This document shows, in pieces, positions 29,662 through 38,640 of a stretch of 64,000 nt of DNA. The DNA lies in assembly GCA_903891475.1 (NCBI GenBank), contig CAITEP010000008.1:124001-188000 (forward strand). The letters run 5' to 3'. A program made the translations under genes and the position numbers. Each line of letters starts with the position of its first letter. The first letter of the stretch is position 1. Below the pieces are notes generated by a model that was not told the DNA's origin, did no database searches, and saw only the letters and a program-made list of their open reading frames with translations. The DNA is from an uncultured Mucilaginibacter sp. (lineage in GTDB: Bacteria; Bacteroidota; Bacteroidia; Sphingobacteriales; Sphingobacteriaceae).

Positions 29662-30927
29662 ATGGAATTTAAAGTTGAAAACTTGGAGGAATTCAAAATA
29701 AAGGCATTATACTTTGCCCAAACTTTTGAGGTGTTTTGTTATCTTGATTCAAATAATATTAAAGAGGCCTATTCCAAATTTGATGCTTTATTAGCGATTG
29801 GTGTACGTAATGAGGTTTCGGCAACGGAAGTAAATGCTTTCGGGAAATTAGAAGCTTTTAAAACCAATAACCCGGGTTGGCTTGCCGGATATTTATCGTA
29901 CGATTTGAAAAACGAAATCGAAGACCTTGTTTCAAATAATGCCGATGGTCTCGGTTTCCCGGATTTATATTTTTTCTCCCCGCAAATTACCATCATTATC
30001 AAAGGTAACCTGGTTGAAATTAACGGAGATAATGAGCAGGAAATTTATCATACCATACTTGGCCAAAAAGCCCAAATACCACCTATCAAACCTAATATAA
30101 CCCTAAAGGAAAAATTTACTAAGCCAGAATATTTAGCCACGGTGGAGAAAATAAAGAATCATATCCAACAAGGCGATATTTATGTTAGCAATTTTTGTCA
30201 TGAATTTTTTGCGGAGGACGTGGCTATCAACCCAATATCAATTTTTACATGGTTGATGCAAATATCGCCAACACCTTTTGCGGCTTTGTTTAAACATCGT
30301 TCACACTATACCGTCTGCGCCTCGCCCGAACGCTTTTTGTGTAAACGAGGCAATAAGCTGGTATCACAACCTATAAAAGGGACAGCCAAACGGGGTAAGG
30401 ATATAAAGGAAGATGAAGCCATTAAATCGGCACTAAAAAACAATACCAAGGAACTGCAAGAAAATGTAATGATTGTAGATTTGGTACGTAACGACCTTAC
30501 CCGCTCGGCCAAGCAAGGAACCGTACAAACGGAAGATCTTTTTGGAATCTATTCCTTTAATCAGGTACATCAAATGATATCAACCATTAGCTGTGAGTTG
30601 GCTGATGATATTTCGGAAATTCAAGCCATAAAAAACACCTTCCCAATGGGTAGCATGACGGGTGCCCCCAAAATAAAGGCCATGCAGTTGATGGAACAAT
30701 ATGAACGCAGCAAACGTGGCCCATACTCGGGCGCGATAGGCTATTTTAGTCCGGATGGTGATTTTGATTTTAACGTTACTATCCGTTCCCTGTTTTACAA
30801 CCAACAAAACAAATACCTATCATTTCAGGTAGGAAGCGCGATTACCTACCATGCCAATGGGATGCAAGAATATGAAGAATGCTTATTAAAGGCTAAAGCT
30901 ATTTTGGAGGTATTGGGTGTAGATTGA
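29662..30927 (+). CDS. pabB: Aminodeoxychorismate/anthranilate synthase component I family
   Basis: QGDIYVSNFCHEFFAE, ASPERFL, QPIKGTAKRGKD, ENVMIVDLVRNDLTR, TFPMGSMTGAPKIKAM, GPYSGAIGYFSPDGDFDFNVTIRSL. Start moved from 29629 to 29662 because the longer start lies in a terminator-like hairpin. Confidence 0.9.
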   Translation: MEFKVENLEEFKIKALYFAQTFEVFCYLDSNNIKEAYSKFDALLAIGVRNEVSATEVNAFGKLEAFKTNNPGWLAGYLSYDLKNEIEDLVSNNADGLGFPDLYFFSPQITIIIKGNLVEINGDNEQEIYHTILGQKAQIPPIKPNITLKEKFTKPEYLATVEKIKNHIQQGDIYVSNFCHEFFAEDVAINPISIFTWLMQISPTPFAALFKHRSHYTVCASPERFLCKRGNKLVSQPIKGTAKRGKDIKEDEAIKSALKNNTKELQENVMIVDLVRNDLTRSAKQGTVQTEDLFGIYSFNQVHQMISTISCELADDISEIQAIKNTFPMGSMTGAPKIKAMQLMEQYERSKRGPYSGAIGYFSPDGDFDFNVTIRSLFYNQQNKYLSFQVGSAITYHANGMQEYEECLLKAKAILEVLGVD

Positions 30928-30940
30928 ATAAAAATAATTT

Positions 30941-31123
30941 TCAATTCAAGTTGCTATATTCTATTGGCGATTGCCCTACCTGCTGCCTGAACAACCGAGC
31001 AAAGTGTTGTGGATATTTAAAGCCCAACTCGTAAGCAATTTGGCTCATGGTTTTATTGGTATCAAATATTTTTTCCTTGGCTATGGCTATTAGTTTTTGC
31101 TGTTTTGATAAGTGGCAGTTGGG
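30941..31123 (-). pseudogene. C-terminal remnant of an AraC-family regulator
   Basis: Minus-strand translation ...LSPNCHLSKQQKLIAIAKEKIFDTNKTMSQIAYELGFKYPQHFARLFRQQVGQSPIEYSNLN*; the first HTH helix and N-terminal domain are absent. Confidence 0.75.
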
Positions 31124-31137
31124 AGAAAGACAGCTAG

Positions 31138-31395
31138 CTGGATGTAATAAAAAATGGCTTTATTTGGTTTAAAAAAGCTGTAGTTTATTCGGCATCTATA
31201 AATATATTTGGCAATACCGCCATCCTCTTGAATGATATTGATTTAGTTGCCGTTGTAGTAGGAAACGAGGTAGTTAACCCTTTTATGGTTACAGAGGTTT
31301 ACCTAAAAGAGAACGGAAGCTGGAAAATGGCACAACTTACCTTCTCGCACTTAATGAGACCAGTTAAACTGAAAACTAATAGTCCGCAACATTAA
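31138..31395 (+). pseudogene. C-terminal remnant of an NTF2-like (DUF4440/SnoaL-type) protein
   Basis: Plus-strand translation LDVIKNGFIWFKKAVVYSASINIFGNTAILLNDIDLVAVVVGNEVVNPFMVTEVYLKENGSWKMAQLTFSHLMRPVKLKTNSPQH*; TAG at 31135 and no start codon. Confidence 0.65.
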
Positions 31396-31490
31396 TTGTC
31401 ATGAATAGAGGTAGTTTGTTAAATTAAAATTACCTCTTTCTATTTACAGAACCTAAAGATATTAATGTATTGAAAGAATAATTTTCAATT

Positions 31491-31946
31491 TTACTCATCC
31501 ACCACTTCCAGCAGCCGCCTATGGTAATTAATTTGCCCCAAATGGTAACTTAAATGCGTACTTAAATGGACTAAAAAAAATCCTGTTGTGGTGCTTTTAT
31601 CAAATACTAATACGGGGAATTGGGTAGCTAAAACAGCTTCATCCAAATTATCTAATGTTTGGTTAATGACCGATATGGTATTTTCAATTTTCTCTATCAG
31701 CTCTTTTCGCGGGATGTTTTTAGCGGAAAATTCCAACTCCCGGTTTCTTAGGTAATCCGTTTTGCCTAACTCCTTACCAATATAGGTGTTCAGGTTACCA
31801 ACCAAATGCAAACAAAGATTACCTGCCGAATTTTTTATATCCGCCTTAATAATCCAAATATTCGCTTCGTATTTGTATTGTGAAATTTCTGCCTTTAATC
31901 TTTCTAAATCACGGTTAAATAGTATTTTTAAGGTGGCTATTAACAT
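31491..31946 (-). CDS. DinB-like (DUF1572-type) protein
   Basis: Four-helix pattern with His positions: AGNLCLHLVGNLNTYIG..., STTTGFFLVHLSTHLSYHLGQINYHRRLL. Confidence 0.85.
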   Translation of the reverse strand: MLIATLKILFNRDLERLKAEISQYKYEANIWIIKADIKNSAGNLCLHLVGNLNTYIGKELGKTDYLRNRELEFSAKNIPRKELIEKIENTISVINQTLDNLDEAVLATQFPVLVFDKSTTTGFFLVHLSTHLSYHLGQINYHRRLLEVVDE

Positions 31947-31948
31947 GG

Positions 31949-32746
31949 CTATACAATAAATTTACCTTCAAATACGGTTACTGCTTCGCCCAAAATCAAG
32001 ACTGAATCTTGCAAAAGTTCAGTACGCATCATCCCGGTTCTTAAAGAAGATTGAAAGGCTGTTAATTTTGTCTTGTTTAATTTTAAAGCCCAATATTTTG
32101 TCAGAAAGGTTTGTACCCCACCAGTAACCGGATCTTCGTTGGTGCCAGACCATGGCCAAAAATATCTGTAATGAAAATCAAACAGTTCGCTATCGGAAGC
32201 AGCAGTTACCAATACCCCGTTTATCCCGGAATATGAATTGATAAGTGAGGCATAGTCAGGTTTTAAATTTGCAAGCTGGGAAGCACTTTCAATTTCAACC
32301 AATATGATTTTGTTTACAGGGCTATACCGTTTATTTACTAATTCCGATATTCCCAGGGCATCTATGACAGCTTGTGGAACTTCAATTTCTTCTATATCAT
32401 AAACAGGGAATCGCATTTTAATTTGATGACGTTCCTTTTCAATATTCAACACCACCTGATCACGGTTAATGAATTTTATGGTTTCAAAAGGAGTATTATC
32501 AAAAACAATTTTGGAGGACGCCAAGGTAGCGTGACCGCAAAGCGGGATTTCAGTTTTTGGCGAAAAAAAGCGTATGTTATAAGTATTCCCCTCTAATTGC
32601 CTGATAAAAGCCGATTCTGAAAAGCCAATTTCGGTCGCTATATTTTGCATGGTTTCAGCATCTAAATCGGTTTCTGGCATTAAAACCGCAGCCGGGTTAC
32701 CCTTAAATTTTTGATTGGTGAAGGCGTCTACAAAGTATGTTTTCAT
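31949..32746 (-). CDS. PhzF family isomerase-like protein
   Basis: YFVDAFTNQKFKGNPAAVLMPE, NIATEIGFSESAFI, YNIRFFSPKTEIPLCGHATLASS, NEDPVTGG. Confidence 0.93.
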   Translation of the reverse strand: MKTYFVDAFTNQKFKGNPAAVLMPETDLDAETMQNIATEIGFSESAFIRQLEGNTYNIRFFSPKTEIPLCGHATLASSKIVFDNTPFETIKFINRDQVVLNIEKERHQIKMRFPVYDIEEIEVPQAVIDALGISELVNKRYSPVNKIILVEIESASQLANLKPDYASLINSYSGINGVLVTAASDSELFDFHYRYFWPWSGTNEDPVTGGVQTFLTKYWALKLNKTKLTAFQSSLRTGMMRTELLQDSVLILGEAVTVFEGKFIV

Positions 32747-32797
32747 GGTGTGAAGAGATAGAATTTAAAATAATTTCTTTAACGTGTAAATATCTTT

Positions 32798-33532
32798 CTA
32801 CACCCCACCCACCCTAATCTTCTCCCCTATCCTCACCCCAATTCTGGAGCCTTTAGCGAAAAACACAGAATGCGGTTTGGCAGATAAAAAAGGTTCAAAT
32901 GCTTTGCTGTAAAGGGCGGCTATGTCGGCTTCAAAAATATAGTTGGAGCAAGTGGCGGTTTGCCATGATACATGCTCTACCTGGTATTGCATGGTGGTAT
33001 TTGGGTTGAGGGTATTGTATCCCCAATAATGTTCAAAAATAAATTCCTCTTCGGTTCCGGGTTTTATATCGGCAAAATCATTAGCTACGGTGGCTCCTAA
33101 TTTGTTCCAATTGCCCCGTTTTTTCCATTCATATAAATAGCGGGTATTACCTTCTGCATCCTGCACCACCGAATGTCGCATAGGCATAGCCGAATAATGC
33201 TCTTTATACAAGGTATTGGCAAAAAACGCGATGATAGGTTTGGGTACAATCTCGCTTACAAAAACGGCCCCACGTTTCCATTCCGAGCCATCAAAATGCC
33301 TTACATAAAAGCGCAAGTTTACCTCCTCAAAATTGATATGGAAAGGCCATTTAACGCCCAAAACGCTGGTATTTAAAAACATGAAGCCTACCATGCTCAC
33401 CAAGGCTTTGCCTTGCTATAAATCAAGTTCGGTACCGGGGGGCAAATAGGGTTTCAATATTTCGGGGTTAACCTCATAATTAAGCATTAAAAGGTTGTTC
33501 CAGTCGGCTTTTAAAAATAATGGCTTAGCCAT
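32798..33532 (-). pseudogene. DUF2071 (YqjF-like) gene interrupted by an in-frame amber codon
   Basis: MAKPLFLKADWNNLLMLNYEVNPEILKPYLPPGTELDL*QGKALVSMVGFMFLNTSVLGVKWPFHINFEEVNLRFYVRH...; TAG at 33418-33416 (minus), otherwise one open frame from ATG 33532 to stop 32798. Confidence 0.8.
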
Positions 33533-33598
33533 AAAATATGAATTAAATAGAATTATTTAAACAGAGAACAGAAAGAACGGCAATGAATAAAAGCTGAA

Positions 33599-34276
33599 TT
33601 AAAGGGTTGGACCCTCGTCCTTAAAAGCGATAGGTACCTTCTTTTTAAACAGGTTAATCCTCGATTCTTTGCCTTTCATCAACCTTTCTATATTTTTTTG
33701 ATGTGTAACCAAAATAAGCACGCATATACACATGCCGTATACAATCACAGATTTGATATAAACAGGAAAAACAAAAGTAACCCCTATAAGATAGGTAAAG
33801 CCCGCAGTAATCGAGCTTAATGAAACATATTTGGTTACGAGCAATACTATAATAAATACGGCGATACACAAAAGCGCAGCGTGTATATTGATAGCCAGCA
33901 CCATGCCGAAAAGGGTTGCTATGCCTTTACCTCCCCTAAACCCGGCAAATATGGGAAATAAATGACCCATTACGGCCGCAATACCCAACGCAAGCTCATA
34001 ATTAGTATAGGCGATGGAATGCGTTGGTCCGGTGGTTGTTACCCCTATAAAATAGGCCATATTGGTAGCAGCCCAACCTTTAAAAATATCTAATAACATC
34101 ACAGGGATACCCGCTTTTTTACCCAAAACCCTAAAGGTATTGGTAGCTCCGGCATTGCCACTGCCATACTCGCGCACGTCGACACCATAAAAAGCAAGAC
34201 CAATCCAAACAGCCGTTGGAATTGACCCACATAAATAAGCAGCTATCAGTACAGTTAACGATGTTATAGTTATCAT
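33599..34276 (-). CDS. plsY: Glycerol-3-phosphate acyltransferase PlsY
   Basis: AAYLCGSIPTAVWIG, REYGSGNAGATNTFRVLGKKAG, AAVMGHLFPIFAGFRGGKGIAT. Confidence 0.96.
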   Translation of the reverse strand: MITITSLTVLIAAYLCGSIPTAVWIGLAFYGVDVREYGSGNAGATNTFRVLGKKAGIPVMLLDIFKGWAATNMAYFIGVTTTGPTHSIAYTNYELALGIAAVMGHLFPIFAGFRGGKGIATLFGMVLAINIHAALLCIAVFIIVLLVTKYVSLSSITAGFTYLIGVTFVFPVYIKSVIVYGMCICVLILVTHQKNIERLMKGKESRINLFKKKVPIAFKDEGPTL

Positions 34277-34408
34277 CTTACCGCAATAATATTAATTTAA
34301 AACCATATTTATACGCATAATTTTTAAATAAGATTAATTCGGGTAAACTTTATTTATTACTTTATTAACCCCAAAAATCATAAATTAATTGAAACCTATC
34401 CTGCTTAG

Positions 34409-35257
34409 CTAACCTATTACCGCTTTAAGGCTGAGGTCAAGACTTTTAACACTATGTGTAAGCGCCCCTACCGAAACATAATCAACCCCACAGGCCGCAT
34501 AAGCTTGTATGTTATCCTCCGTAATTCCACCCGAAGCCTCGGTAACAAAACGGCCGTTTATCAAAGTCACCGCTTCTTGTAAATCAGCATAACTAAAATT
34601 ATCCAGCATAATCCGGTCAACTTTACCCACTTTCAATACCTCTTCCAGTTCGCCCAAATTACGCACCTCTATTTCTATCGGCAACTTTATACGGTTCTCG
34701 TGCAAGTAATTGTTTGCCTTTTCAATGGCATTGGCAATACCACCACTAAAATCAACATGGTTGTCTTTTATCAAAATCATATCGTACAAACCAATACGAT
34801 GGTTTACGCCTCCACCAATTTTAACAGCCCATTTTTCGAGGTAGCGCATGCCTGGGGTGGTTTTGCGGGTATCCAATATTTTGGTTTTTGTTCCTTTTAA
34901 CAACTCCCCCATTTGGTTGGTTTTGGTGGCTATGCCGCTCATGCGTTGCATACAGTTTAATACCAAACGTTCGGCTTTTAAAATGCTATGCGCCGAGCCA
35001 TTTACTTCCAATACAATATCGCTGGGTTTAATTTTCGCGGCATCCGTCAAAAAAACTTGTACTTCCAAATCAATATCAACAACCTTAAAAATTTCGAGTG
35101 CCAGCTCCACTCCGGCTAAAACACCTGCTTCCTTTACTAAAAGTTTCGCTTTGCCCAAAGTACCGGGTGTGATTGTGGAGAGCGAGGTATGGTCGCCATC
35201 GCCTACATCTTCGCTCAAGGCGTTTTTTATAAATTTATCTATCAGGGGTATATCCAT
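34409..35257 (-). CDS. nadC: Nicotinate-nucleotide pyrophosphorylase (carboxylating)
   Basis: LSEDVGDGDHTSLSTI, LVLNCMQRMSGIATKTNQM, ILDTRKTTPGMRYLEKWAVKIGGGVNHRIGLYDMILIKDNH, EASGGITEDNIQAYAACGVDYVSVGALTHS. Confidence 0.97.
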   Translation of the reverse strand: MDIPLIDKFIKNALSEDVGDGDHTSLSTITPGTLGKAKLLVKEAGVLAGVELALEIFKVVDIDLEVQVFLTDAAKIKPSDIVLEVNGSAHSILKAERLVLNCMQRMSGIATKTNQMGELLKGTKTKILDTRKTTPGMRYLEKWAVKIGGGVNHRIGLYDMILIKDNHVDFSGGIANAIEKANNYLHENRIKLPIEIEVRNLGELEEVLKVGKVDRIMLDNFSYADLQEAVTLINGRFVTEASGGITEDNIQAYAACGVDYVSVGALTHSVKSLDLSLKAVIG

Positions 35258-35412
35258 TTAGGACTATTTTTTAACAAAAGTAATTCAAATAGTCCATTTT
35301 TAACAGTTTAGTATATTAATTCTTATCAATATAAACGCCAAATTTTGGTACACTTAGATAGAAAATTTGATATTAATTGATTTCAAAAAAAGTTAAAAGA
35401 AAAGCTCACAAG

Positions 35413-35431
35413 TCTCCCCTACCGGGGGAGA
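35413..35431. repeat. GC-rich inverted-repeat element TCTCCCC-taccg-GGGGAGA
   Basis: aagTCTCCCCtaccgGGGGAGAtttagagggggcgg in an AT-rich intergenic region. Confidence 0.5.
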
Positions 35432-35562
35432 TTTAGAGGGGGCGGTAATCTCGATTCAAACCTAAGTCTATCATCTCAATACTCCAATCTAAAAGTATAA
35501 TTTATGAGATTTTTTTAAATTAAATACTCCTAATAAATACTATATTTTTTTAAAGGTAAAGT

Positions 35563-35570
35563 TATATTTG
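35563..35570 (+). promoter_or_regulatory. Bacteroidota -7 box (TATATTTG) directly upstream of gpmI
   Basis: Matches TAnnTTTG; ends 4 nt before the GTG start. Confidence 0.5.
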
Positions 35571-35574
35571 CAAA

Positions 35575-37098
35575 GTGGAAAAACAGAAAAAAGTAGCCCT
35601 TATTATCCTCGATGGCTGGGGATATGGCAAAAGCGATGCTTCCAATGCAATATTGGCGGCAAACACCCCCTTTTTTGATTCGTTGATTGAAAAATACCCC
35701 AATTCAAAACTCGAAGCCTCGGGAACAGCGGTAGGTTTACCAGCCGGACAAATGGGAAATTCGGAAGTTGGGCACATGAATATTGGTGCCGGGCGCATAG
35801 TTTACCAAGAACTGGGCCGCATTCATAAAGCGGTTGAAGACAATGAATTTCCGCATAATGAAGTGCTTAAAGAAGCCTTTTTATACGCCAAACAAAATAA
35901 TAAAAGTGTTCATTTGATTGGTTTATTGTCCGACGGTGGGGTGCATTCCCATATAAAACATGTAGCAGGTTTATGCGATGCGGCAGCTTCGTTTCAGCTT
36001 GATCAAGTATTTGTTCACGCGTTTTTAGATGGCAGGGATACCGACCCAAAATCGGGCGTTAATTTTGTTCAGGAACTCGAAAATCATATTGCCCATACAC
36101 CTGCAAAAATAGCCTCCCTGATAGGTCGCTATTACGCTATGGATCGGGATAACCGTTGGGAAAGGGTTAAGCTCGCTTACGACTTATTGATACATGGCAA
36201 AGGTACCCTAAGTAAAGATTTGGTTCAATCTATTAAAGAATCCTATTTAAAAGATGTAACCGATGAGTTTATACAGCCAATTGTAGCGGTTAATGCCGCT
36301 GGTGAGCCTGTTACCACCATTAAGGAGGGCGATGTAGTTATATGCTTTAACTTCCGTACCGACCGTGGCCGGGAAATTACAATTGCCCTAACGCAAAGGG
36401 CATTCCCAGAATATGATATGCATCCGCTTGATTTGCATTATATTACAATGACACCGTATGACGAAACATTCAAAGGTGTTAAAGTAATTTTCAGCAAGGA
36501 CGACCTTACCCAAACACTGGGCGAAGTATTGGAAAGTGTCGGTAAAAACCAGATTAGGATTGCGGAGACGGAAAAATACCCGCATGTTACCTTCTTCTTT
36601 TCAGGCGGCAGGGAAAAAGAATTTATAAACGAAAAACGCCTGTTGGTACCTTCACCCAAAGTTGCTACTTATGATTTGCAACCCGAAATGAGTGCCGAAG
36701 GTATAAAAGAAGCCATACTACCGGAATTAAAAAGTCGCTGGGCCGATTTTATTGTGCTTAATTTTGCCAATACCGATATGGTTGGTCATACAGGTGTGTT
36801 CAGCGCGGTGGTAAAAGCCGCCGAAACGGTGGATGGCTGTACCAAGGAAGTGGTTGAAACCGGTTTGGCCAATGGCTACTCCTTCATCATCATAGCCGAC
36901 CATGGCAATGCCGACTACATGATAAATGATGACGGAACACCAAACACCGCGCATACCACCAATTTAGTACCTTGTGTAATTATTGATGAAGATGTAAAAA
37001 GTGTAAAAGATGGCAAATTGGGCGATATAGCCCCAACAGTTTTAAAACTTTTAGGTATCAGCCTGCCTGAAAAAATGAGCGGTAATGTACTTATTTAA
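35575..37098 (+). CDS. gpmI: 2,3-bisphosphoglycerate-independent phosphoglycerate mutase
   Basis: ALIILDGWGYGKSDASNAI, GQMGNSEVGHMNIGAGRIVYQELGRI, DGRDTDPKSG, GRYYAMDRDNRWERVKLAYDLL, NFANTDMVGHTG, ADHGNADYM, AHTTNLVPCV. GTG start. Confidence 0.97.
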   Translation: MEKQKKVALIILDGWGYGKSDASNAILAANTPFFDSLIEKYPNSKLEASGTAVGLPAGQMGNSEVGHMNIGAGRIVYQELGRIHKAVEDNEFPHNEVLKEAFLYAKQNNKSVHLIGLLSDGGVHSHIKHVAGLCDAAASFQLDQVFVHAFLDGRDTDPKSGVNFVQELENHIAHTPAKIASLIGRYYAMDRDNRWERVKLAYDLLIHGKGTLSKDLVQSIKESYLKDVTDEFIQPIVAVNAAGEPVTTIKEGDVVICFNFRTDRGREITIALTQRAFPEYDMHPLDLHYITMTPYDETFKGVKVIFSKDDLTQTLGEVLESVGKNQIRIAETEKYPHVTFFFSGGREKEFINEKRLLVPSPKVATYDLQPEMSAEGIKEAILPELKSRWADFIVLNFANTDMVGHTGVFSAVVKAAETVDGCTKEVVETGLANGYSFIIIADHGNADYMINDDGTPNTAHTTNLVPCVIIDEDVKSVKDGKLGDIAPTVLKLLGISLPEKMSGNVLI

Positions 37099-37642
37099 AT
37101 CAAAATTTTTAAAGGATATCAGGCTTGTATGCCTGATATCCTTTATTTTAATAATTTATAGCTGTGGATCAGAACCTACAACTAACAGTAAGGAATTAAA
37201 GTATTTTGATGTTAAAGGTTATTTTAGCAAGGAAATAGCTCGCCTTAGCAAACTGAATAAACCTGTTTTAAAATCAATAAATTTTAATGGTAAAAACGAG
37301 GTTAAGCGGCTATTTATAAATAACTGGGAAAACGAGTTTGATTTTTTTAGTTCATCAGATATCAATAAACCCTCATGGAAAGACAGTTATACGATAGAGG
37401 CTTCCGAAAATCTTTTAATTTATAGAGCCAAAGATGTTAACCTCAAATTACAAGAAATGATAGTAAAGCAGGTAAACAATAAGGTAAAATGGATTATGAT
37501 ATATAATAATACAAAAAACATGCTTTATGAATCGTCCGAGAAATTGAGTTATTTTCCTGATTCACTTTATTTAATTCAAAAATCTCAAAAAGTTAGATTA
37601 TTGAAGAAAAACTACTATATTATCAAAGGTAGTTTTAAGTAA
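37085..37642 (+). CDS. Hypothetical lipoprotein
   Basis: Signal peptide with lipobox-like Cys (FLKDIRLVCLISFILIIYSCGSEPTTNS); overlaps gpmI 3' end by 14 nt. Confidence 0.6.
   Translation: MYLFKSKFLKDIRLVCLISFILIIYSCGSEPTTNSKELKYFDVKGYFSKEIARLSKLNKPVLKSINFNGKNEVKRLFINNWENEFDFFSSSDINKPSWKDSYTIEASENLLIYRAKDVNLKLQEMIVKQVNNKVKWIMIYNNTKNMLYESSEKLSYFPDSLYLIQKSQKVRLLKKNYYIIKGSFK
37111..37144 (+). terminator. Perfect 14-bp hairpin, candidate terminator/attenuator after gpmI
   Basis: AAAGGATATCAGGC-ttgtat-GCCTGATATCCTTT followed by attttaataattt. Confidence 0.6.
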
Positions 37643-37668
37643 TGCACTAAGAAAGGATTAATTAAACA

Positions 37669-38298
37669 TTATTTTCGTCCTAATATTTCTTCCAGCTTTT
37701 GCTTGGAGATATCTAGCAAAGCTGCAATATCGGTTCTGCCCGGATTATCAGCCAAAATCTTTTCAAAATCTTTTACAGAAGCTTTTAACGAGCTAATAGC
37801 TAGTGCTTTATCGTAATAATGCCCGGTTGATTGAATTTTAAATACACCAAATTCACGGTAAGCTATTCCTCTTGTTTGGTAATATTTGTTTTCGTTACCA
37901 TTTGGATCATAGCTAATTGCTTTTGTCAGATCAAATATGGCTCCAACCATAAACTTTTCTTTTTCGGCAGGAGTAATTTGGTTATCTCTTCCTAAATAGC
38001 TTTTAGCCCTAGCTCTATAATAATAAGCCATAGCATCAGTTGGAGTAATTAAAATTTCTTTGTTAAAAATCTGAATCGACTTTTTATAATTCTCGCTATG
38101 ATAGTAGGAGTACCCTAACATCCATAAGGCACTTGAATTGGTTGAATCAATTAAACAAGCCTTTTCCAATTGTGCTACCGCGGCTTTAAAGTTGCCATCC
38201 ATAATGGCTTGTTGTCCTAATTTATAGTAAGCGTTTTGTGAAGATGCGTTTTCAAATGTAAAAACAGACACAAAAAAAGCGATAAATGATAACTTCAT
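37669..38298 (-). CDS. TPR-repeat secreted protein
   Basis: YYKLGQQAIMDGNFKAAVAQLEKACLIDSTNSSALWMLGYSYYHSENYKKSIQIFNKEILITPTDAMAYYYRARAK repeats; N-terminal signal. Confidence 0.8.
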   Translation of the reverse strand: MKLSFIAFFVSVFTFENASSQNAYYKLGQQAIMDGNFKAAVAQLEKACLIDSTNSSALWMLGYSYYHSENYKKSIQIFNKEILITPTDAMAYYYRARAKSYLGRDNQITPAEKEKFMVGAIFDLTKAISYDPNGNENKYYQTRGIAYREFGVFKIQSTGHYYDKALAISSLKASVKDFEKILADNPGRTDIAALLDISKQKLEEILGRK

Positions 38299-38640
38299 CC
38301 TCCAGTTTATAAACTAACAATGCTATAACTCAAAATTCTTTTGATTAGTATAAGTTGAAAAACATTTTACAAATAATTCAGCAAAAATATAAAAAAATAT
38401 CAGTTTGACTTTTTTACACTTTCACACCATAAATTAAAATTTTGGCTTAAGATATAATATTCATTAAATCAACAAATTATAAATCAATTAAAATTGTTAC
38501 CTTAATTTAGCATAGTTTGGCACATATGTTGAATTATAAGGTTTGTAAGAGGTAAATACCATTAAACCTGCTACAATTACCCACCTCCTAGTAAGAGGCT
38601 GACAATATGACATTTTTTATATAATAATAAAAAGTTTTCG

